This document shows, piece after piece, positions 28,759 through 38,691 of a stretch of 64,000 nt of DNA (its first letter is position 1; every line of letters starts with the position of its first letter). The notes below the pieces were generated by a model. The model worked only from the letters and a program-made list of their open reading frames with translations. It did no database searches and was not told where the DNA came from. Source of the DNA: Pseudomonadota bacterium (GTDB lineage Bacteria; Pseudomonadota; Gammaproteobacteria; Xanthomonadales; Xanthomonadaceae); assembly GCA_023461075.1 (NCBI GenBank), contig JAEWNY010000028.1:56814-120813 (forward strand), written 5' to 3'. Made by a program: the position numbers and the translations under genes.

Positions 28759-29489
28759 GCAACCCTTTCACCAGCCCGGGCGCCAAGACGCCACCCAAGC
28801 CCTATACGGACGACGGCCAAAGGCGGATCCGCAGCTTCGTGTTGCGCCAGGGCCGCTTCACCGAGGCGCAGCAGCGTGCCTTCGACGCACAATGGCCGCG
28901 CTTCGGCCTGGATTACAGCGGCGAGCCGCGTGATTTCGACGCCGTGTTCGGGCGCGCGGCGAAACGCATCCTGGAGATCGGCTTCGGCAACGGCGAGGCG
29001 CTGCGCTACTCGGCCGCGCGCGATGCGGCCCGCGACCACATCGGCATCGAGGTGCATGCGCCGGGCGTCGGCCGCCTGCTCAACGCACTGGCCGCCGATG
29101 GCGCATCGAATGTACGGCTCTATCACCACGACGCGGTCGAGGTGCTTGAGAACGAGATCGCCGATGGCAGCCTGGACGAGATCCGGATCTACTTCCCCGA
29201 CCCCTGGCACAAGAAGCGCCACAACAAGCGGCGGCTGGTGAATCGCGCGTTCGCCGCCCTGCTGATGCGCAAGCTCAGCCCCGAGGGGCGCTTGCACCTG
29301 GCCACCGACTGGGCCGATTACGCCGAACAGATGTGGGATGTGCTCGATGCGACACCCGGCATCGTCAATCGCGCCGGTCCTCGCGGCCACGTGCCGAGGC
29401 CGGACTGGCGCCCGCAGACGCATTTCGAGGCGCGCGGCCAACGCCTAGGCCACGGCGTCTGGGACCTGCTCTACGACCGCATTTCCTAG
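28755..29489 (+). CDS. trmB: tRNA (guanine-N7-)-methyltransferase
   Basis: Methylates G46 of tRNA with S-adenosylmethionine. 244 residues with the SAM-binding motif [11 protein letters not shown], the substrate motif [15 protein letters not shown] (nearly invariant in TrmB) and [14 protein letters not shown]. The start is a GTG at 28755 overlapping the thiG stop (GTGA), so translation is coupled. The arrangement thiG-trmB is common in this group. Confidence 0.96.
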   Translation: MSNPFTSPGAKTPPKPYTDDGQRRIRSFVLRQGRFTEAQQRAFDAQWPRFGLDYSGEPRDFDAVFGRAAKRILEIGFGNGEALRYSAARDAARDHIGIEVHAPGVGRLLNALAADGASNVRLYHHDAVEVLENEIADGSLDEIRIYFPDPWHKKRHNKRRLVNRAFAALLMRKLSPEGRLHLATDWADYAEQMWDVLDATPGIVNRAGPRGHVPRPDWRPQTHFEARGQRLGHGVWDLLYDRIS

Positions 29490-29518
29490 CCGGCGACCCG
29501 GCCGCGACGACTGACCGA

Positions 29519-31357
29519 ATGGACACCGCCCTCACCCTCACCACCGACATGAAGCTCGTCCTCGGGCTGGTCGCGATGACGATGGTGCTGTTCCTGTTCG
29601 AGCGCCTGCGCTCGGACCTGGTGGCGTTGGTGGTGCTGGTCATGCTGGGCCTGACCGGGCTGGTCGCGCCCGAGGACCTGTTCGGCGGCTTCGCCGGCAA
29701 CGCGGTGATCAGCATCATCGCGACGATGATCCTCGGTGCCGGGCTCGAGCGTACCGGTGCACTCAACCGCCTTGCCGGCTGGCTGCTGCGTCGGGCCGAT
29801 GGCAGCGAACGTCGGCTGCTGCTGTACACCTCGGCGATGGCCGGGTTCAACTCCGCGATCATGCAGAACCCGGCGGTGATGGCGCTGTACCTGCCGGTCG
29901 CCTCGCGCCTGTCCGCGCGGACCGGCGTGGCGCTCTCGCGGATGCTGCTGCCGATCGCCGCGGCGATCATCATGGGCGGCGGGCTGACGATGGTCGGCAA
30001 CTCCCCGCTGATCCTGCTCAACGACTTGCTGATCTCGGCCAACGCCAACCTGCCCTCGGGTGCGGTGTCGCTGCAACCGTTGAAAATGTTCGCGCCGCTG
30101 CCGATCGGCATCGCGCTGGTGCTGCTCTCGCTGGTATATTTCCGCTGGCGTGGCGACAAGATGCTCAGCCACGAGAACGACGGCGGCGTCACTCCCGGAC
30201 GTACACAGAGCTACTTCGCCCAGGCCTACGGCATCGAAGGCGAGGTCTTCGAGTTGACGGTCACTGCAGACAGCCCGCTGGTCGGGATGACCCTGGGCGA
30301 GGTGGAGGCGATGGGCGATGCGCCCCTGGTGCTGGCGCTGAAATCCAGCGACGACGCCCGCCTCGCGCCTTCGGCCGAGTCGCGCATCTGGGTCGGCGAC
30401 GTGATCGGCGCAATGGGCCCGCGCGAAGCGATCGCCGCATTCTCGCAGGCCAATTTCCTGCGCATGAGCGCGCGCCTGCGCCAGTTCGCCGACCTGTTCA
30501 ACCCCAGCCGCGCCGGCATCGCCGAGGCGGTCATCCCGCCCAATTCGCGCTTCATCGGCAAGACCGCCAGCGAACTGCAACTGCGCAAGAAACATCGGTT
30601 GAGCCTGCTGGCGGTGAACCGAGACCAGGAAGTGATCCGCGACGAGGTCCGCACCCTGCCGCTGCGCGCCGGCGACATGCTGGTGCTGCACAGCATCTGG
30701 CGCAACCTGGCCGACGTGGCATCGAAGAAGGACTTCGTGGTCGTCACCGATTACCCGAAAGGCGAGCAGCGCCCGCACAAGTTCAAGATCGCGATGGGCA
30801 TCTTCGCGGTGACCATGCTGATCGCACTCTCGTCGCGCATCCCGGTGCCGATCGCGCTGATGACCGGCGTCGCCGGCATGCTGCTGGCCGGCGTCATCAA
30901 CATGGACGAGGCCTATGCCTCGATCAACTGGAAGACGGTGTTCCTGATGGCCTGCCTGATCCCGCTGGGCTGGGCGATGGATTCCTCAGGCGCCGCCGCG
31001 TGGGTGGCCGGCCACACCATCGACCAGATCCCGCAGGGCACGCCGTTGTGGTTGATCGAGATCGCGTTGGCGGTGTTGACGGTCACCTTCTCGCTGGTGG
31101 TCAGCCACGTCGGCGCGACCATCATGATGGTGCCGTTGGCGATCAACCTGGCGCTGGCGGCGAACGGCAACCCGATGGTGTTCGCGTTGATCGTCGCGCT
31201 GTCGGCGTCCAACAACTTCATGACATCGACGAATCCGGTGATTTCGATGGTGGTGGGTCCGGGCAACTACACCCAGCGCGACCTGTGGCGGGTCGGCCTG
31301 CCCTTGTCGATGCTCTATACCGCGTTGATCGTGCTGATGGTCAACCTGCTCTGGTAG
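29519..31357 (+). CDS. SLC13/DASS-type anion transporter with two RCK_C domains
   Basis: 612 residues. The N-terminal membrane half (about 10-190, with TMILGAGLERTGALNRLA and the SLC13-like NSAIMQNPAVMALYLPV hairpin) is followed by two soluble RCK_C/TrkA_C-type modules (about 240-310 and 330-402), then the C-terminal membrane half (about 420-612, with ALSASNNFMTSTNPVISMV). The insertion of RCK_C domains is seen in one DASS branch and may bind a ligand that controls transport. The likely substrate is sulfate or a dicarboxylate, not decided here. The start at 29519 is chosen because it precedes the first helix. It lies 29 bases after trmB. Confidence 0.88.
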   Translation: MDTALTLTTDMKLVLGLVAMTMVLFLFERLRSDLVALVVLVMLGLTGLVAPEDLFGGFAGNAVISIIATMILGAGLERTGALNRLAGWLLRRADGSERRLLLYTSAMAGFNSAIMQNPAVMALYLPVASRLSARTGVALSRMLLPIAAAIIMGGGLTMVGNSPLILLNDLLISANANLPSGAVSLQPLKMFAPLPIGIALVLLSLVYFRWRGDKMLSHENDGGVTPGRTQSYFAQAYGIEGEVFELTVTADSPLVGMTLGEVEAMGDAPLVLALKSSDDARLAPSAESRIWVGDVIGAMGPREAIAAFSQANFLRMSARLRQFADLFNPSRAGIAEAVIPPNSRFIGKTASELQLRKKHRLSLLAVNRDQEVIRDEVRTLPLRAGDMLVLHSIWRNLADVASKKDFVVVTDYPKGEQRPHKFKIAMGIFAVTMLIALSSRIPVPIALMTGVAGMLLAGVINMDEAYASINWKTVFLMACLIPLGWAMDSSGAAAWVAGHTIDQIPQGTPLWLIEIALAVLTVTFSLVVSHVGATIMMVPLAINLALAANGNPMVFALIVALSASNNFMTSTNPVISMVVGPGNYTQRDLWRVGLPLSMLYTALIVLMVNLLW

Positions 31358-31360
31358 ACC

Positions 31361-31684
31361 TCAGCCGGGCAGGACTTCATCGTCCTCGATACGCAGCGCG
31401 ACGGCTCTCAGGAACTCGCCGCGACACGGCCCGCCCACGCATTCGCCGTGATGCAACTCGAAACTGGCGCCATGCACCGCGCAGACCAACAGGCCATCGC
31501 GGCTCTTCAGGAATTTCCCCGGCGCCCAGTCCAGCCGGCGGCCCGCGTGCGGGCAGACGTTGAGCCAGCCGCGCACGGCCTCGCCGTCACGATGGACGAT
31601 GACCGATTCGGGCAAGCCATCGACTGCCATCTCGGTCTCGGCGAATCCGCCGTCGTCGATGTCGCTGAACCGGATCGGCGTCAT
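31361..31684 (-). CDS. Rieske [2Fe-2S] ferredoxin-like protein
   Basis: 107 residues with both halves of the Rieske motif: C44-P-H46-AGRRLDW and C68-AV-H71-GASFE, the two Cys and two His ligands of the [2Fe-2S] cluster. There is no membrane segment, so it is soluble. Such stand-alone proteins serve as electron carriers or as subunits of dioxygenases. No oxygenase gene is adjacent. AAGGAG precedes the ATG by 10 bases. It is convergent with the SLC13 gene, whose stop is 3 bases away. Confidence 0.88.
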   Translation of the reverse strand: MTPIRFSDIDDGGFAETEMAVDGLPESVIVHRDGEAVRGWLNVCPHAGRRLDWAPGKFLKSRDGLLVCAVHGASFELHHGECVGGPCRGEFLRAVALRIEDDEVLPG

Positions 31685-31772
31685 GGTTTAACGGGCTCCT
31701 TACATCTGGACGGGCGCATCGCCGGATACTGTCTGCCCGTTGCAGCAGGCCGCCACCCGGCGCGGAGCCCCG

Positions 31773-32051
31773 ATGTTCGCACACTGGTTGCACCACCCGC
31801 AGATCACCCGATTGCAGGCGCGTTTCGCCGCCCGCCGCCCGCGCAATCCGTTGTTGCGCGTGTTGCTGGGGACACTCGGGGTGGCCGTGCTGCTGGGCCT
31901 GTTGGTGATCGGCGCGTTCGTCGGTATCGCGATGCTGATCGGTGCCGGGCTGTGGCGTGCGCTGCGCCAGTCCGGTCAACCGCAGGCGGGCCGGGTGATC
32001 GAGGGCGAGTTCCGCCACGCTCGCCACGGCGTGTTGCCGCATCCCCACTGA
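31773..32051 (+). CDS. Small single- or double-pass membrane protein, unknown
   Basis: 92 residues. A basic N-terminus (HWLHHPQITRLQARFAARRP) precedes one long hydrophobic segment of about 33 residues (LLRVLLGTLGVAVLLGLLVI onward) and a short charged tail (RVIEGEFRHARHG). The ATG at 31773 has GGAG five bases ahead. I do not recognise a family. It sits 10 bases before the FAH hydrolase gene on the same strand. Confidence 0.65.
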   Translation: MFAHWLHHPQITRLQARFAARRPRNPLLRVLLGTLGVAVLLGLLVIGAFVGIAMLIGAGLWRALRQSGQPQAGRVIEGEFRHARHGVLPHPH

Positions 32052-32061
32052 CACTTTCGCG

Positions 32062-32799
32062 ATGGGCGATTTGATTCCTGCCAACGCGCCGGTGCGCCTG
32101 CGCGTGCACGGCGAGGACTTGGCCGACGATGCCGCTTTCGCGGTGCGACGGATCTATTGCGTGGGCCGCAACTTCGCCGATCATGCGCGGGAGATGGGCG
32201 CGAGCGCGCCTGCATCGAAGGCCGAACGCGGCACGCCGATTTTCTTCCTCAAACCCGCGGATGCGATCGCCACCGACGGCATCGTCCACTATCCGCCCGG
32301 CACTTCCGATCTGCAGCACGAAGTGGAGTTGATCGTGGCCCTGGGCGAGGATGCTCCCGCGGGCGAGTTGTCACGCGAGAAGGCCGCGGCCCTGGTGTTG
32401 GGCTATGGCGTCGGCCTGGACCTCACCCGCCGCGACCTGCAGGCCATCGCCAAGAGCCAAGGCCTGCCGTGGGACACCGGCAAGAGTTTCGACGACTGCG
32501 CGGTGGCCAGCGATCTCTGGCGGGCGCACGAGCTGCCCGCCATCGAATCGCTCGGGCTGTCGCTCGAGGTCAATGGCGAGCTCCGCCAGCAGGGACGCTT
32601 CAGCGACCTGATCTGGGACGTGCCGGACATCCTGATCGAACTCACGCGGCTGTATGCGCTCAAGGCCGGCGATCTGGTCTACATGGGCACGCCGGCCGGC
32701 GTCGCCGCGCTGGTGCCGGGCGATCGATTCACCGCCTCGATCACCGAGAGCCCTATCCGCCTGCAAGGACGGCTGGTCGCGGGCGATGTGAACCGTTAA
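32062..32799 (+). CDS. Fumarylacetoacetate hydrolase family protein
   Basis: 245 residues. The FAH fold is shown by [18 protein letters not shown], the metal-binding acidic residues in [13 protein letters not shown] (E...E) and the downstream [14 protein letters not shown], then [11 protein letters not shown] and [15 protein letters not shown]. Members cleave C-C bonds of beta-diketo or acyl-pyruvate substrates; fumarylpyruvate- or acylpyruvate-type activity is the likely class. No aromatic-degradation genes are near. No ribosome site is visible. GACACT lies six bases before the ATG, so this is a weaker leaderless candidate. Confidence 0.9.
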   Translation: MGDLIPANAPVRLRVHGEDLADDAAFAVRRIYCVGRNFADHAREMGASAPASKAERGTPIFFLKPADAIATDGIVHYPPGTSDLQHEVELIVALGEDAPAGELSREKAAALVLGYGVGLDLTRRDLQAIAKSQGLPWDTGKSFDDCAVASDLWRAHELPAIESLGLSLEVNGELRQQGRFSDLIWDVPDILIELTRLYALKAGDLVYMGTPAGVAALVPGDRFTASITESPIRLQGRLVAGDVNR

Positions 32800-32860
32800 T
32801 CTCCATCCTGCCGCGTATCGTGACGCACGGCACCATCCCTCAAAAAAAGAGAAAAACGAC

Positions 32861-33265
32861 ATGGGCATGATCAGCGAGTTCAAGGAATTCATCGCCAGGG
32901 GCAACGTCGTCGACCTCGCGGTCGGTGTGGTCATCGGCGCGGCGTTCGGCAAGATCGTCACTTCGCTGGTGGACGGCATCGTGATGCCGGCGATCGGCGC
33001 GATGACCGGCGGGGTCAGCGTCAGCGACTGGAAACACGTGATCGCGCCCGCGCAGATCGGCGCGGACGGCACGGAAATCGCCGCGGAAGTCGCGATCCGC
33101 TACGGCGCCTTCATCCAGACCGTCATCGATTTCATCCTGATCGCCTTCGTCATCTTCCTGTTCATCAAGGCCTACAACCGCATGCGCAAGCCGGCGGAAG
33201 AAGCGGCGCCGGCCGAAGAGGTGCTGCTGCTGCGCGAAATCCGCGACGAGTTGAAGAAGCCGTAA
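32861..33265 (+). CDS. mscL: Large-conductance mechanosensitive channel
   Basis: 134 residues. It opens under membrane tension to release solutes during osmotic downshift. It starts [20 protein letters not shown] and has two transmembrane helices ([20 protein letters not shown] and [20 protein letters not shown]) and a C-terminal helical bundle ([15 protein letters not shown]). Length and layout match the family. A hairpin follows. Confidence 0.96.
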   Translation: MGMISEFKEFIARGNVVDLAVGVVIGAAFGKIVTSLVDGIVMPAIGAMTGGVSVSDWKHVIAPAQIGADGTEIAAEVAIRYGAFIQTVIDFILIAFVIFLFIKAYNRMRKPAEEAAPAEEVLLLREIRDELKKP

Positions 33266-33275
33266 AGCGGCACCT

Positions 33276-33303
33276 GCCGGAAGGCATGACTTCCGGCGGT
33301 TTG
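33276..33303 (+). terminator. Weak terminator-like hairpin after mscL
   Basis: GCCGGAAG pairs with CTTCCGGC around GCATGA, followed by GGTTTGG. The T-run is short. Confidence 0.5.
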
Positions 33304-33357
33304 GATCGGGGCCACGGGCGGTTACGCTCGTGGCTTCTTTCTTTGCAGGGCTGCCCG

Positions 33358-34755
33358 ATGCGCCACCCGACCGCCTTCATGCTCTGGCTCGCATTGGTAT
33401 TGACGCCCATCGCGCAGGCGCGCGAAACCCGCGTCCCGCAGGCTGCGGTGCAACAGGCCGTGCAGTTGCGCGAGCGCGCGATGACCGATGACACCGGCTG
33501 GCGGATCGTCGAATCGCTGACCACCGAAGTCGGCCACCGCATGCCGGGCACCGAACACGATGCGCGCGGCGTCGCCTGGGCCAAGGCGAAATTCAAGGCG
33601 CTTGGCTACGATCGGGTGTGGACGCAGCCGGTGACTTTCCCGCTGTGGGTGCGCCGCGGCGAGTCGGCGCGGGTCGTCGGCCCTTCGTCGCAATCATTGG
33701 CGGTCACCGCGCTCGGCGGCAGTCCCGGAGGCACGATCGAAGCCGAAGTGGCGCGCTTCGATTCGCTGGAAGCGCTGAAGGCCGCGCCGGCCGGTTCGCA
33801 GCGCGGCAAGATCGTCTTCGTCGATGTGGTGATGCCGCATTACGTCGTCGGCTCGACCATCCGGCGCGTCGGCCCGCGCGAGGCGATCCGGGTTGGCGCC
33901 AGCGCCTTCGTGATGCGTTCGGCCGGCACCGACTGGCATCGCAACCCGCATACCGGCATGAGCCTGACGCCCGATGTCGCCGGCGCGGTGCCCTCGGCCG
34001 CACTGTCCAACCCCGATGCCGACCAGCTGGCGCGGCTGCTCAAGCTGGACCCGGCGACGAGGCTGCGCCTCGCGCTCGATTGCGGGTTCGAAGGCGAATA
34101 CACCTCCGAGAACGTGATCGGCGAAATCACCGGCCGCACCCGGCCGGACGAGATCGTCGCCATCGCCGGCCATCTGGATTCCTGGGATCTCGGCACCGGC
34201 GCGATCGACGATGGCGCCGGCATCGCCACCACCATGGCGGTGGGCGCGTTGTTCAAGCAGATGAAACTGCGACCGGCGCGCACCCTGCGCGTCATCGCCT
34301 TCGCCAACGAGGAGCAGGGCCTGATCGGCGGCAAGGTCTATGCCGAATCGATGAAGAACGATGTCGCCAGCCACGTGATCGTCGCCGAGAGCGATTCCGG
34401 CGGCAACATCGTTGAGAGCATCGGCGGGCAATGGCATCCCGATGCCGATCCGGCGATGCAACAGATCGCCGAGGTGCTGGCACCGATCGGCATCAAGTAC
34501 ACGCCGCACAAGGGCGGCGCGGAATCCGAGATGAGCATCCTTGAGGAGATGGGCGTCGCTGCCGCCGCGCTGAATCGCGAGGGCAAGCGCTACTTCGACA
34601 TCCACCACACCCCCGATGACACCCTGGACAAGCTCGACCCGAAGCAACTGCAGCAGAGCACCGCGGCCTATGCGGTGTTCACGTGGATGGCGGCAAACTC
34701 CGAGGGCGATTTCGGCAGCGGACGCATGCCGAAGCCGGCGAATGCGAAACCCTGA
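33358..34755 (+). CDS. Exported M28 family zinc aminopeptidase/carboxypeptidase
   Basis: 465 residues. A signal peptide (LWLALVLTPIAQA, cut near 20) is followed by an M28 catalytic domain. Zinc ligands are readable in order: H (AGHLDSWD), D (GAIDDGAGI), catalytic E and ligand E (FANEEQG), D (AESDSGG) and H (DIHHTPDDTLDKL). The plasma glutamate carboxypeptidase-like branch (M28 with a PA-like insert, about 110-230) fits the length. Probably periplasmic. Its stop abuts the stop of the convergent methyltransferase with no bases between. Confidence 0.91.
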   Translation: MRHPTAFMLWLALVLTPIAQARETRVPQAAVQQAVQLRERAMTDDTGWRIVESLTTEVGHRMPGTEHDARGVAWAKAKFKALGYDRVWTQPVTFPLWVRRGESARVVGPSSQSLAVTALGGSPGGTIEAEVARFDSLEALKAAPAGSQRGKIVFVDVVMPHYVVGSTIRRVGPREAIRVGASAFVMRSAGTDWHRNPHTGMSLTPDVAGAVPSAALSNPDADQLARLLKLDPATRLRLALDCGFEGEYTSENVIGEITGRTRPDEIVAIAGHLDSWDLGTGAIDDGAGIATTMAVGALFKQMKLRPARTLRVIAFANEEQGLIGGKVYAESMKNDVASHVIVAESDSGGNIVESIGGQWHPDADPAMQQIAEVLAPIGIKYTPHKGGAESEMSILEEMGVAAAALNREGKRYFDIHHTPDDTLDKLDPKQLQQSTAAYAVFTWMAANSEGDFGSGRMPKPANAKP

Positions 34756-35556
34756 TCAGGGCGAGCGCGCGTAAGCGGACAGCAACACCGCGGTCGCCGA
34801 TGCCACGTTGAGGCTTTCCACCGCGCCGCTGCCGGGGATCGACACGCTTGCATCGCAGCGCATCGCCAGTCGGCGATCCATGCCCGATTGCTCGGCGCCC
34901 ATCACGTAGACCAGGCGCTCGGGCATGGTTTGGGCAAACAGATCCTCGCCACCTGACACCAACGTCGCCCACAGCGTGAAGCCGACGGCGCGCAAGGACG
35001 CCATCGCCGCCTCTTCGGCCGGCAGGCGGATGAGCGGGACGACCTCGGCGCCCCCTTCGGCCACGCGGGCAGCGGCGCCGGAAACCGCGAGCGTGGCATC
35101 GGCCGGGATGAGGATCGCGCGGACGCCGAAGTGCGCCGCATTGCGCAGGATTGCGCCCAGGTTGTGCGGGTTGCCGACGCCATCCAGCCACAGCAGGCAT
35201 TGCCGACCGGCGGGCAGCGATGACAGCCATGTTTCGAAACCGGGCATGGCCGGCGCGCGCACGTCGGCCACGATGCCCTCGTGGTGCGAACTCGCGGCCA
35301 GCTTGCGCAGGTCTTCGTCGCTCACCACACGGTAGCCGATGCGCTGCGCGGCGCACCACTTCAGCAGCTCACGGAACTGCGGCGCACGCGCTTCAGCCAA
35401 CCAGATCTTGCGGATGTCACCGGGCCGCCGCGCGAATACCGCAGCGATCGCGTTGACACCGTACAGGCGCTGCTCCCGTTGCGGGTCCTGCTGCGCGGTC
35501 GACGGCGCGGGCGATGGCCGGCGCGTGTGTCCCCACCGATCGGGGCGATCACTCAT
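34756..35556 (-). CDS. TrmH/SpoU family RNA 2'-O-methyltransferase
   Basis: 266 residues. An N-terminal substrate-binding domain (RLYGVNAIAAVFARRPGDI, then SSHHEGIVADVR) is followed by the knotted SPOUT methyltransferase domain with motif 1 (GVGNPHNLGAILRNAAHFG), motif 2 (VYVMGAEQSGMDRR) and motif 3 (SIPGSGAVESLNVASATAVL). It methylates a ribose in rRNA or tRNA with S-adenosylmethionine. It resembles RlmB and E. coli YfiF, and the exact target cannot be told. The start at 35556 overlaps the efflux pump stop (ATGA), so it is coupled to that gene. Confidence 0.9.
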   Translation of the reverse strand: MSDRPDRWGHTRRPSPAPSTAQQDPQREQRLYGVNAIAAVFARRPGDIRKIWLAEARAPQFRELLKWCAAQRIGYRVVSDEDLRKLAASSHHEGIVADVRAPAMPGFETWLSSLPAGRQCLLWLDGVGNPHNLGAILRNAAHFGVRAILIPADATLAVSGAAARVAEGGAEVVPLIRLPAEEAAMASLRAVGFTLWATLVSGGEDLFAQTMPERLVYVMGAEQSGMDRRLAMRCDASVSIPGSGAVESLNVASATAVLLSAYARSP

Positions 35557-38500
35557 GCATGACCACCGACGCTGGGAGTCTCGGCTTCGAGCTTGTCCAG
35601 CTCGTGCGCGATGGTTTCCGGCGACTGCGTGTACTTCGCCACCCAGGCATAGAACGCGGGCACCACGAACAGCGAAAGCAGGGTGGACACGCTGACGCCG
35701 AAGATGATGACCACGCCGATCGTCGAGCGGCTTGCCGAACCCGGTCCGCCCGCCAGCACCAGCGGCACCGCGCCCAGCGCGGTGGCGATCGATGTCATCA
35801 GGATCGGGCGCAGGCGCACCGAGGCCGATTCGACGATCGCCTCGCGGATGCTCCGGCCCTCGTCGCGCAGCTGGTTGGCGAACTCGACGATGAGGATGCC
35901 GTTTTTCGCCGCCAATCCGACCAGCATCACGATGCCGATCTGCGAGAACAGGTTCAGCGTGCCACCGCTCACCCACAAGCCGATGAGCGCACCCAGCACC
36001 GCCAGCGGCACGGTCAACATGATGACCAAGGGATGCAGGAAGCTCTCGAACTGCGCGGCCAGCACCAGATAGACGATCAGCAGCGCCATCGCGAAGGTCA
36101 GCAGGACCTCGCCGCCGGATTGCTGCAGTTCGCGCGCCTCGCCCTTCCAACTGACCTGGGCATATTCGGGCAATGATTCGCGTGCGGTCTGCTCGGCCCA
36201 TTGCACCGCGTCGCCGAGCTTGGCGCCCGGCGCCAAGCCCGCGCTCAGCGTGATGGCGCGCAGGCGATCGTAGCGGTTGAAGGTGGCCGGCTCGGCGACT
36301 TCGCGCAGGCTGACCAGGCTGGACAGCGGCACTAGCATGCCGTTCGAGGACTGCACCTGCAGGGCCTCGAGATCGGCGATCGATTCACGCGATTCGCGCC
36401 CGGCCTGAAGCATCACGTCGTACTCCTCGCCGTTGTCGACGAAGGTGGTGACGCGTACGCCGCCCATCATCGTCTGCAGGGCGCGGCCGATCGCGGTGCT
36501 GGAGACGCCAAGATCGGCGGCGCGCGCGCGGTCGATCACCACCCGCATCTGCGGCCGGGTTTCCTTGTAGTCGGAATCGGCGCCGGTCAGGCCAGGATAG
36601 TCCTGCAGCTTCTCCAGCATGATGTCGCGCCACTGGGCCAGCTCGTTGTAGTCGGGTCCGCCCAGCACCATCTGGAACGGTTGCCCGCGGGTGCGTACCA
36701 GCCCGCCGCCGACCATCGTGCGCACGCGGACTGCCTTCATGTCGACGAACAGCTTCTGCAGCTCGTCGGCGACTTGCTGCGTGCTCTGCCCGCGTTCCCG
36801 CCAGTCCTGCAGGAAGATGCTGGCGCGCCCGGTGTGCATTTCCTCGCTGGCGCCGAAGCTGCCGGGCACGCGCGGATTGACCCTGACGATCGGTTTGCCC
36901 TCGCCCACTTGGGTCGCCAGCCGGCGCTCCACTTCCTTCATCTGCTCGACCGTGTAGTCGAAGCCCGCGCCTTCCGGGCCTTCCATCATCAACTGGAAGG
37001 AGCCGCGATCCTCCGCCGGCGCCAGTTCGCTCGGCAGCATGCGGAACAGCAGCGCCGCGACCGCCAACGCCGCCAGCATCACCCCGCCGAACAGCCAGGT
37101 CCTGCCGACATGCCGGTCCAGCAGGCGGCGATAACGCGCGGCCAGCCCTTCGAAACGCGCATTGAGCCACTCGCTGACCCGGTTGGAATGCACCGCATGC
37201 GGGCCGGCATGCGGCTTGAGCAACTTCGAGGCCATCATCGGCGTCAGGGTCAACGCGACGAAGGCAGAGATCGCCACTGCCGCCGCCAGCGCCACCGACA
37301 ACTCGCGGAACAGGCGGCCGGTATTGCCCTGCAGGAAGCCGACCGGCAGGAACACCGAGACCAGCACCGCGGTGGTCGCGATCACCGCGAACGCCACCTG
37401 CGCGGTGCCGCGCCGTGCTGCGACCAACGCCGGTTCACCCAGGTCGACGCGGCGCTGGATGTTTTCCACCACCACGATCGCGTCATCCACCACCAGCCCG
37501 ATGCACAACACCAGCGCGAGCAGGGTCAGCAGGTTGATCGAATAACCGAACAGCCACAACGCGATGAAGGCGGCGATCAGGCAGACCGGGACCGTCACCG
37601 CCGGGATCAGCGCCGCGCGCACGCTGCCGAGGAACAGCCAGATCACCACCAGCACCAGGATCACCGCCTCGATCAGCGTCGCGTACACGCGCTCGACCGC
37701 GTTGTCGATGAAGGTGGTGCTGTCGAAGGCGGTATAGATCTCCATGCCCTCGGGCAGGGATTTCTGGATGATCTCCGCCTCGGCCTTGGCTTCCTCGGCC
37801 ACTTCCAGGCTGTTGGCGGTGGAGGTCTTGACGATGCCAAGCCCGACCGCCGGCTCGCCGTTGCTGTGGTAGTAGGCGCGGCGTTCGGCGGATTCGAGCT
37901 TGACCGTGGCGACATCGCCCAGCTGCACCACGCTGCCGTCGGCAGCCTTGCCGAGCGGCATCCGCGCGAACGCTTCGGGCGTGGTGTAATCGCGCGCCAC
38001 GCGCAGGATGAAATCGCGATCCTTCGACTCCAGCCGCCCGGCACCGAGTTCGACGTTCTGCGCGCGCAGCGCGGCATCGACGTGGCTGGAAGTCAGGCCG
38101 CGCGCGGCCAACGCATTGCCATCCAGCCAGATCCGCATCGCATAGACCTGGCTGCCGCCCAAGCGTACTTGCGCGACGCCCGGCAGGCTGGAGAAACGGT
38201 CGATGACGTAGCGCCGCGCGTAATCGGACAGCTGCAGCACGTCCATGTTGGGCGAGCGCAGGTTGAGCCAGAGGATCGCGTCGGAATCGCTCTCGACCTT
38301 GCTGATTTCCGGCGCCTCCGCATCCTCCGGCATGCGGTCGGCGACCCGGCTGACCGAGTTGCGAACATCGTTGGCCGCGCCCTCGATGTCGCGGCTTGAG
38401 AGGAACTCGATGCTGATGTCGGAACTGCCGTTGCGGCTGCGCGACTCGATGGTCTGGATGCCCTCGATGCCGGCCAGCGCATCCTCCATGATCTTGGTGA

Positions 38501-38687
38501 TGCTGGTCTCGACCACGCTGGCCGACGCGCCCGGGTAGGTCACGCGTACCGAGACGATCGGCGGATCGATCGCCGGCAACTCGCGCAGGGTGAGCCGGGT
38601 GAAGGCCATGATGCCCAGCACCACCAGCAGCAGGCTCATCACCACGGCCAGTACCGGCCGCTTGATCGAAAGATCGGAAAGCTTCAT
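35553..38687 (-). CDS. RND efflux pump, HAE1 family inner-membrane transporter
   Basis: 1044 residues, the full RND length. It starts MKLSDLSIKRPVLAVVMSLL and has twelve predicted membrane helices, with large periplasmic loops after helices 1 and 7. The proton-relay aspartates are in helix 4 (GLVVDDAIVVVENIQRR). It exports drugs, detergents or other amphipathic compounds using proton flux. It follows the adaptor gene with a 4-base gap and overlaps the methyltransferase gene downstream. No outer-membrane TolC-type gene is adjacent, so the pump probably shares one encoded elsewhere. Confidence 0.95.
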   Translation of the reverse strand: MKLSDLSIKRPVLAVVMSLLLVVLGIMAFTRLTLRELPAIDPPIVSVRVTYPGASASVVETSITKIMEDALAGIEGIQTIESRSRNGSSDISIEFLSSRDIEGAANDVRNSVSRVADRMPEDAEAPEISKVESDSDAILWLNLRSPNMDVLQLSDYARRYVIDRFSSLPGVAQVRLGGSQVYAMRIWLDGNALAARGLTSSHVDAALRAQNVELGAGRLESKDRDFILRVARDYTTPEAFARMPLGKAADGSVVQLGDVATVKLESAERRAYYHSNGEPAVGLGIVKTSTANSLEVAEEAKAEAEIIQKSLPEGMEIYTAFDSTTFIDNAVERVYATLIEAVILVLVVIWLFLGSVRAALIPAVTVPVCLIAAFIALWLFGYSINLLTLLALVLCIGLVVDDAIVVVENIQRRVDLGEPALVAARRGTAQVAFAVIATTAVLVSVFLPVGFLQGNTGRLFRELSVALAAAVAISAFVALTLTPMMASKLLKPHAGPHAVHSNRVSEWLNARFEGLAARYRRLLDRHVGRTWLFGGVMLAALAVAALLFRMLPSELAPAEDRGSFQLMMEGPEGAGFDYTVEQMKEVERRLATQVGEGKPIVRVNPRVPGSFGASEEMHTGRASIFLQDWRERGQSTQQVADELQKLFVDMKAVRVRTMVGGGLVRTRGQPFQMVLGGPDYNELAQWRDIMLEKLQDYPGLTGADSDYKETRPQMRVVIDRARAADLGVSSTAIGRALQTMMGGVRVTTFVDNGEEYDVMLQAGRESRESIADLEALQVQSSNGMLVPLSSLVSLREVAEPATFNRYDRLRAITLSAGLAPGAKLGDAVQWAEQTARESLPEYAQVSWKGEARELQQSGGEVLLTFAMALLIVYLVLAAQFESFLHPLVIMLTVPLAVLGALIGLWVSGGTLNLFSQIGIVMLVGLAAKNGILIVEFANQLRDEGRSIREAIVESASVRLRPILMTSIATALGAVPLVLAGGPGSASRSTIGVVIIFGVSVSTLLSLFVVPAFYAWVAKYTQSPETIAHELDKLEAETPSVGGHA

Positions 38688-38691
38688 CGCC

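Noticed and set aside
36681..38399. A 572-codon frame antisense to the RND pump
   Set aside because: Shadow of the pump gene; His/Gln/Arg/Asp-rich, with no recognisable motif.
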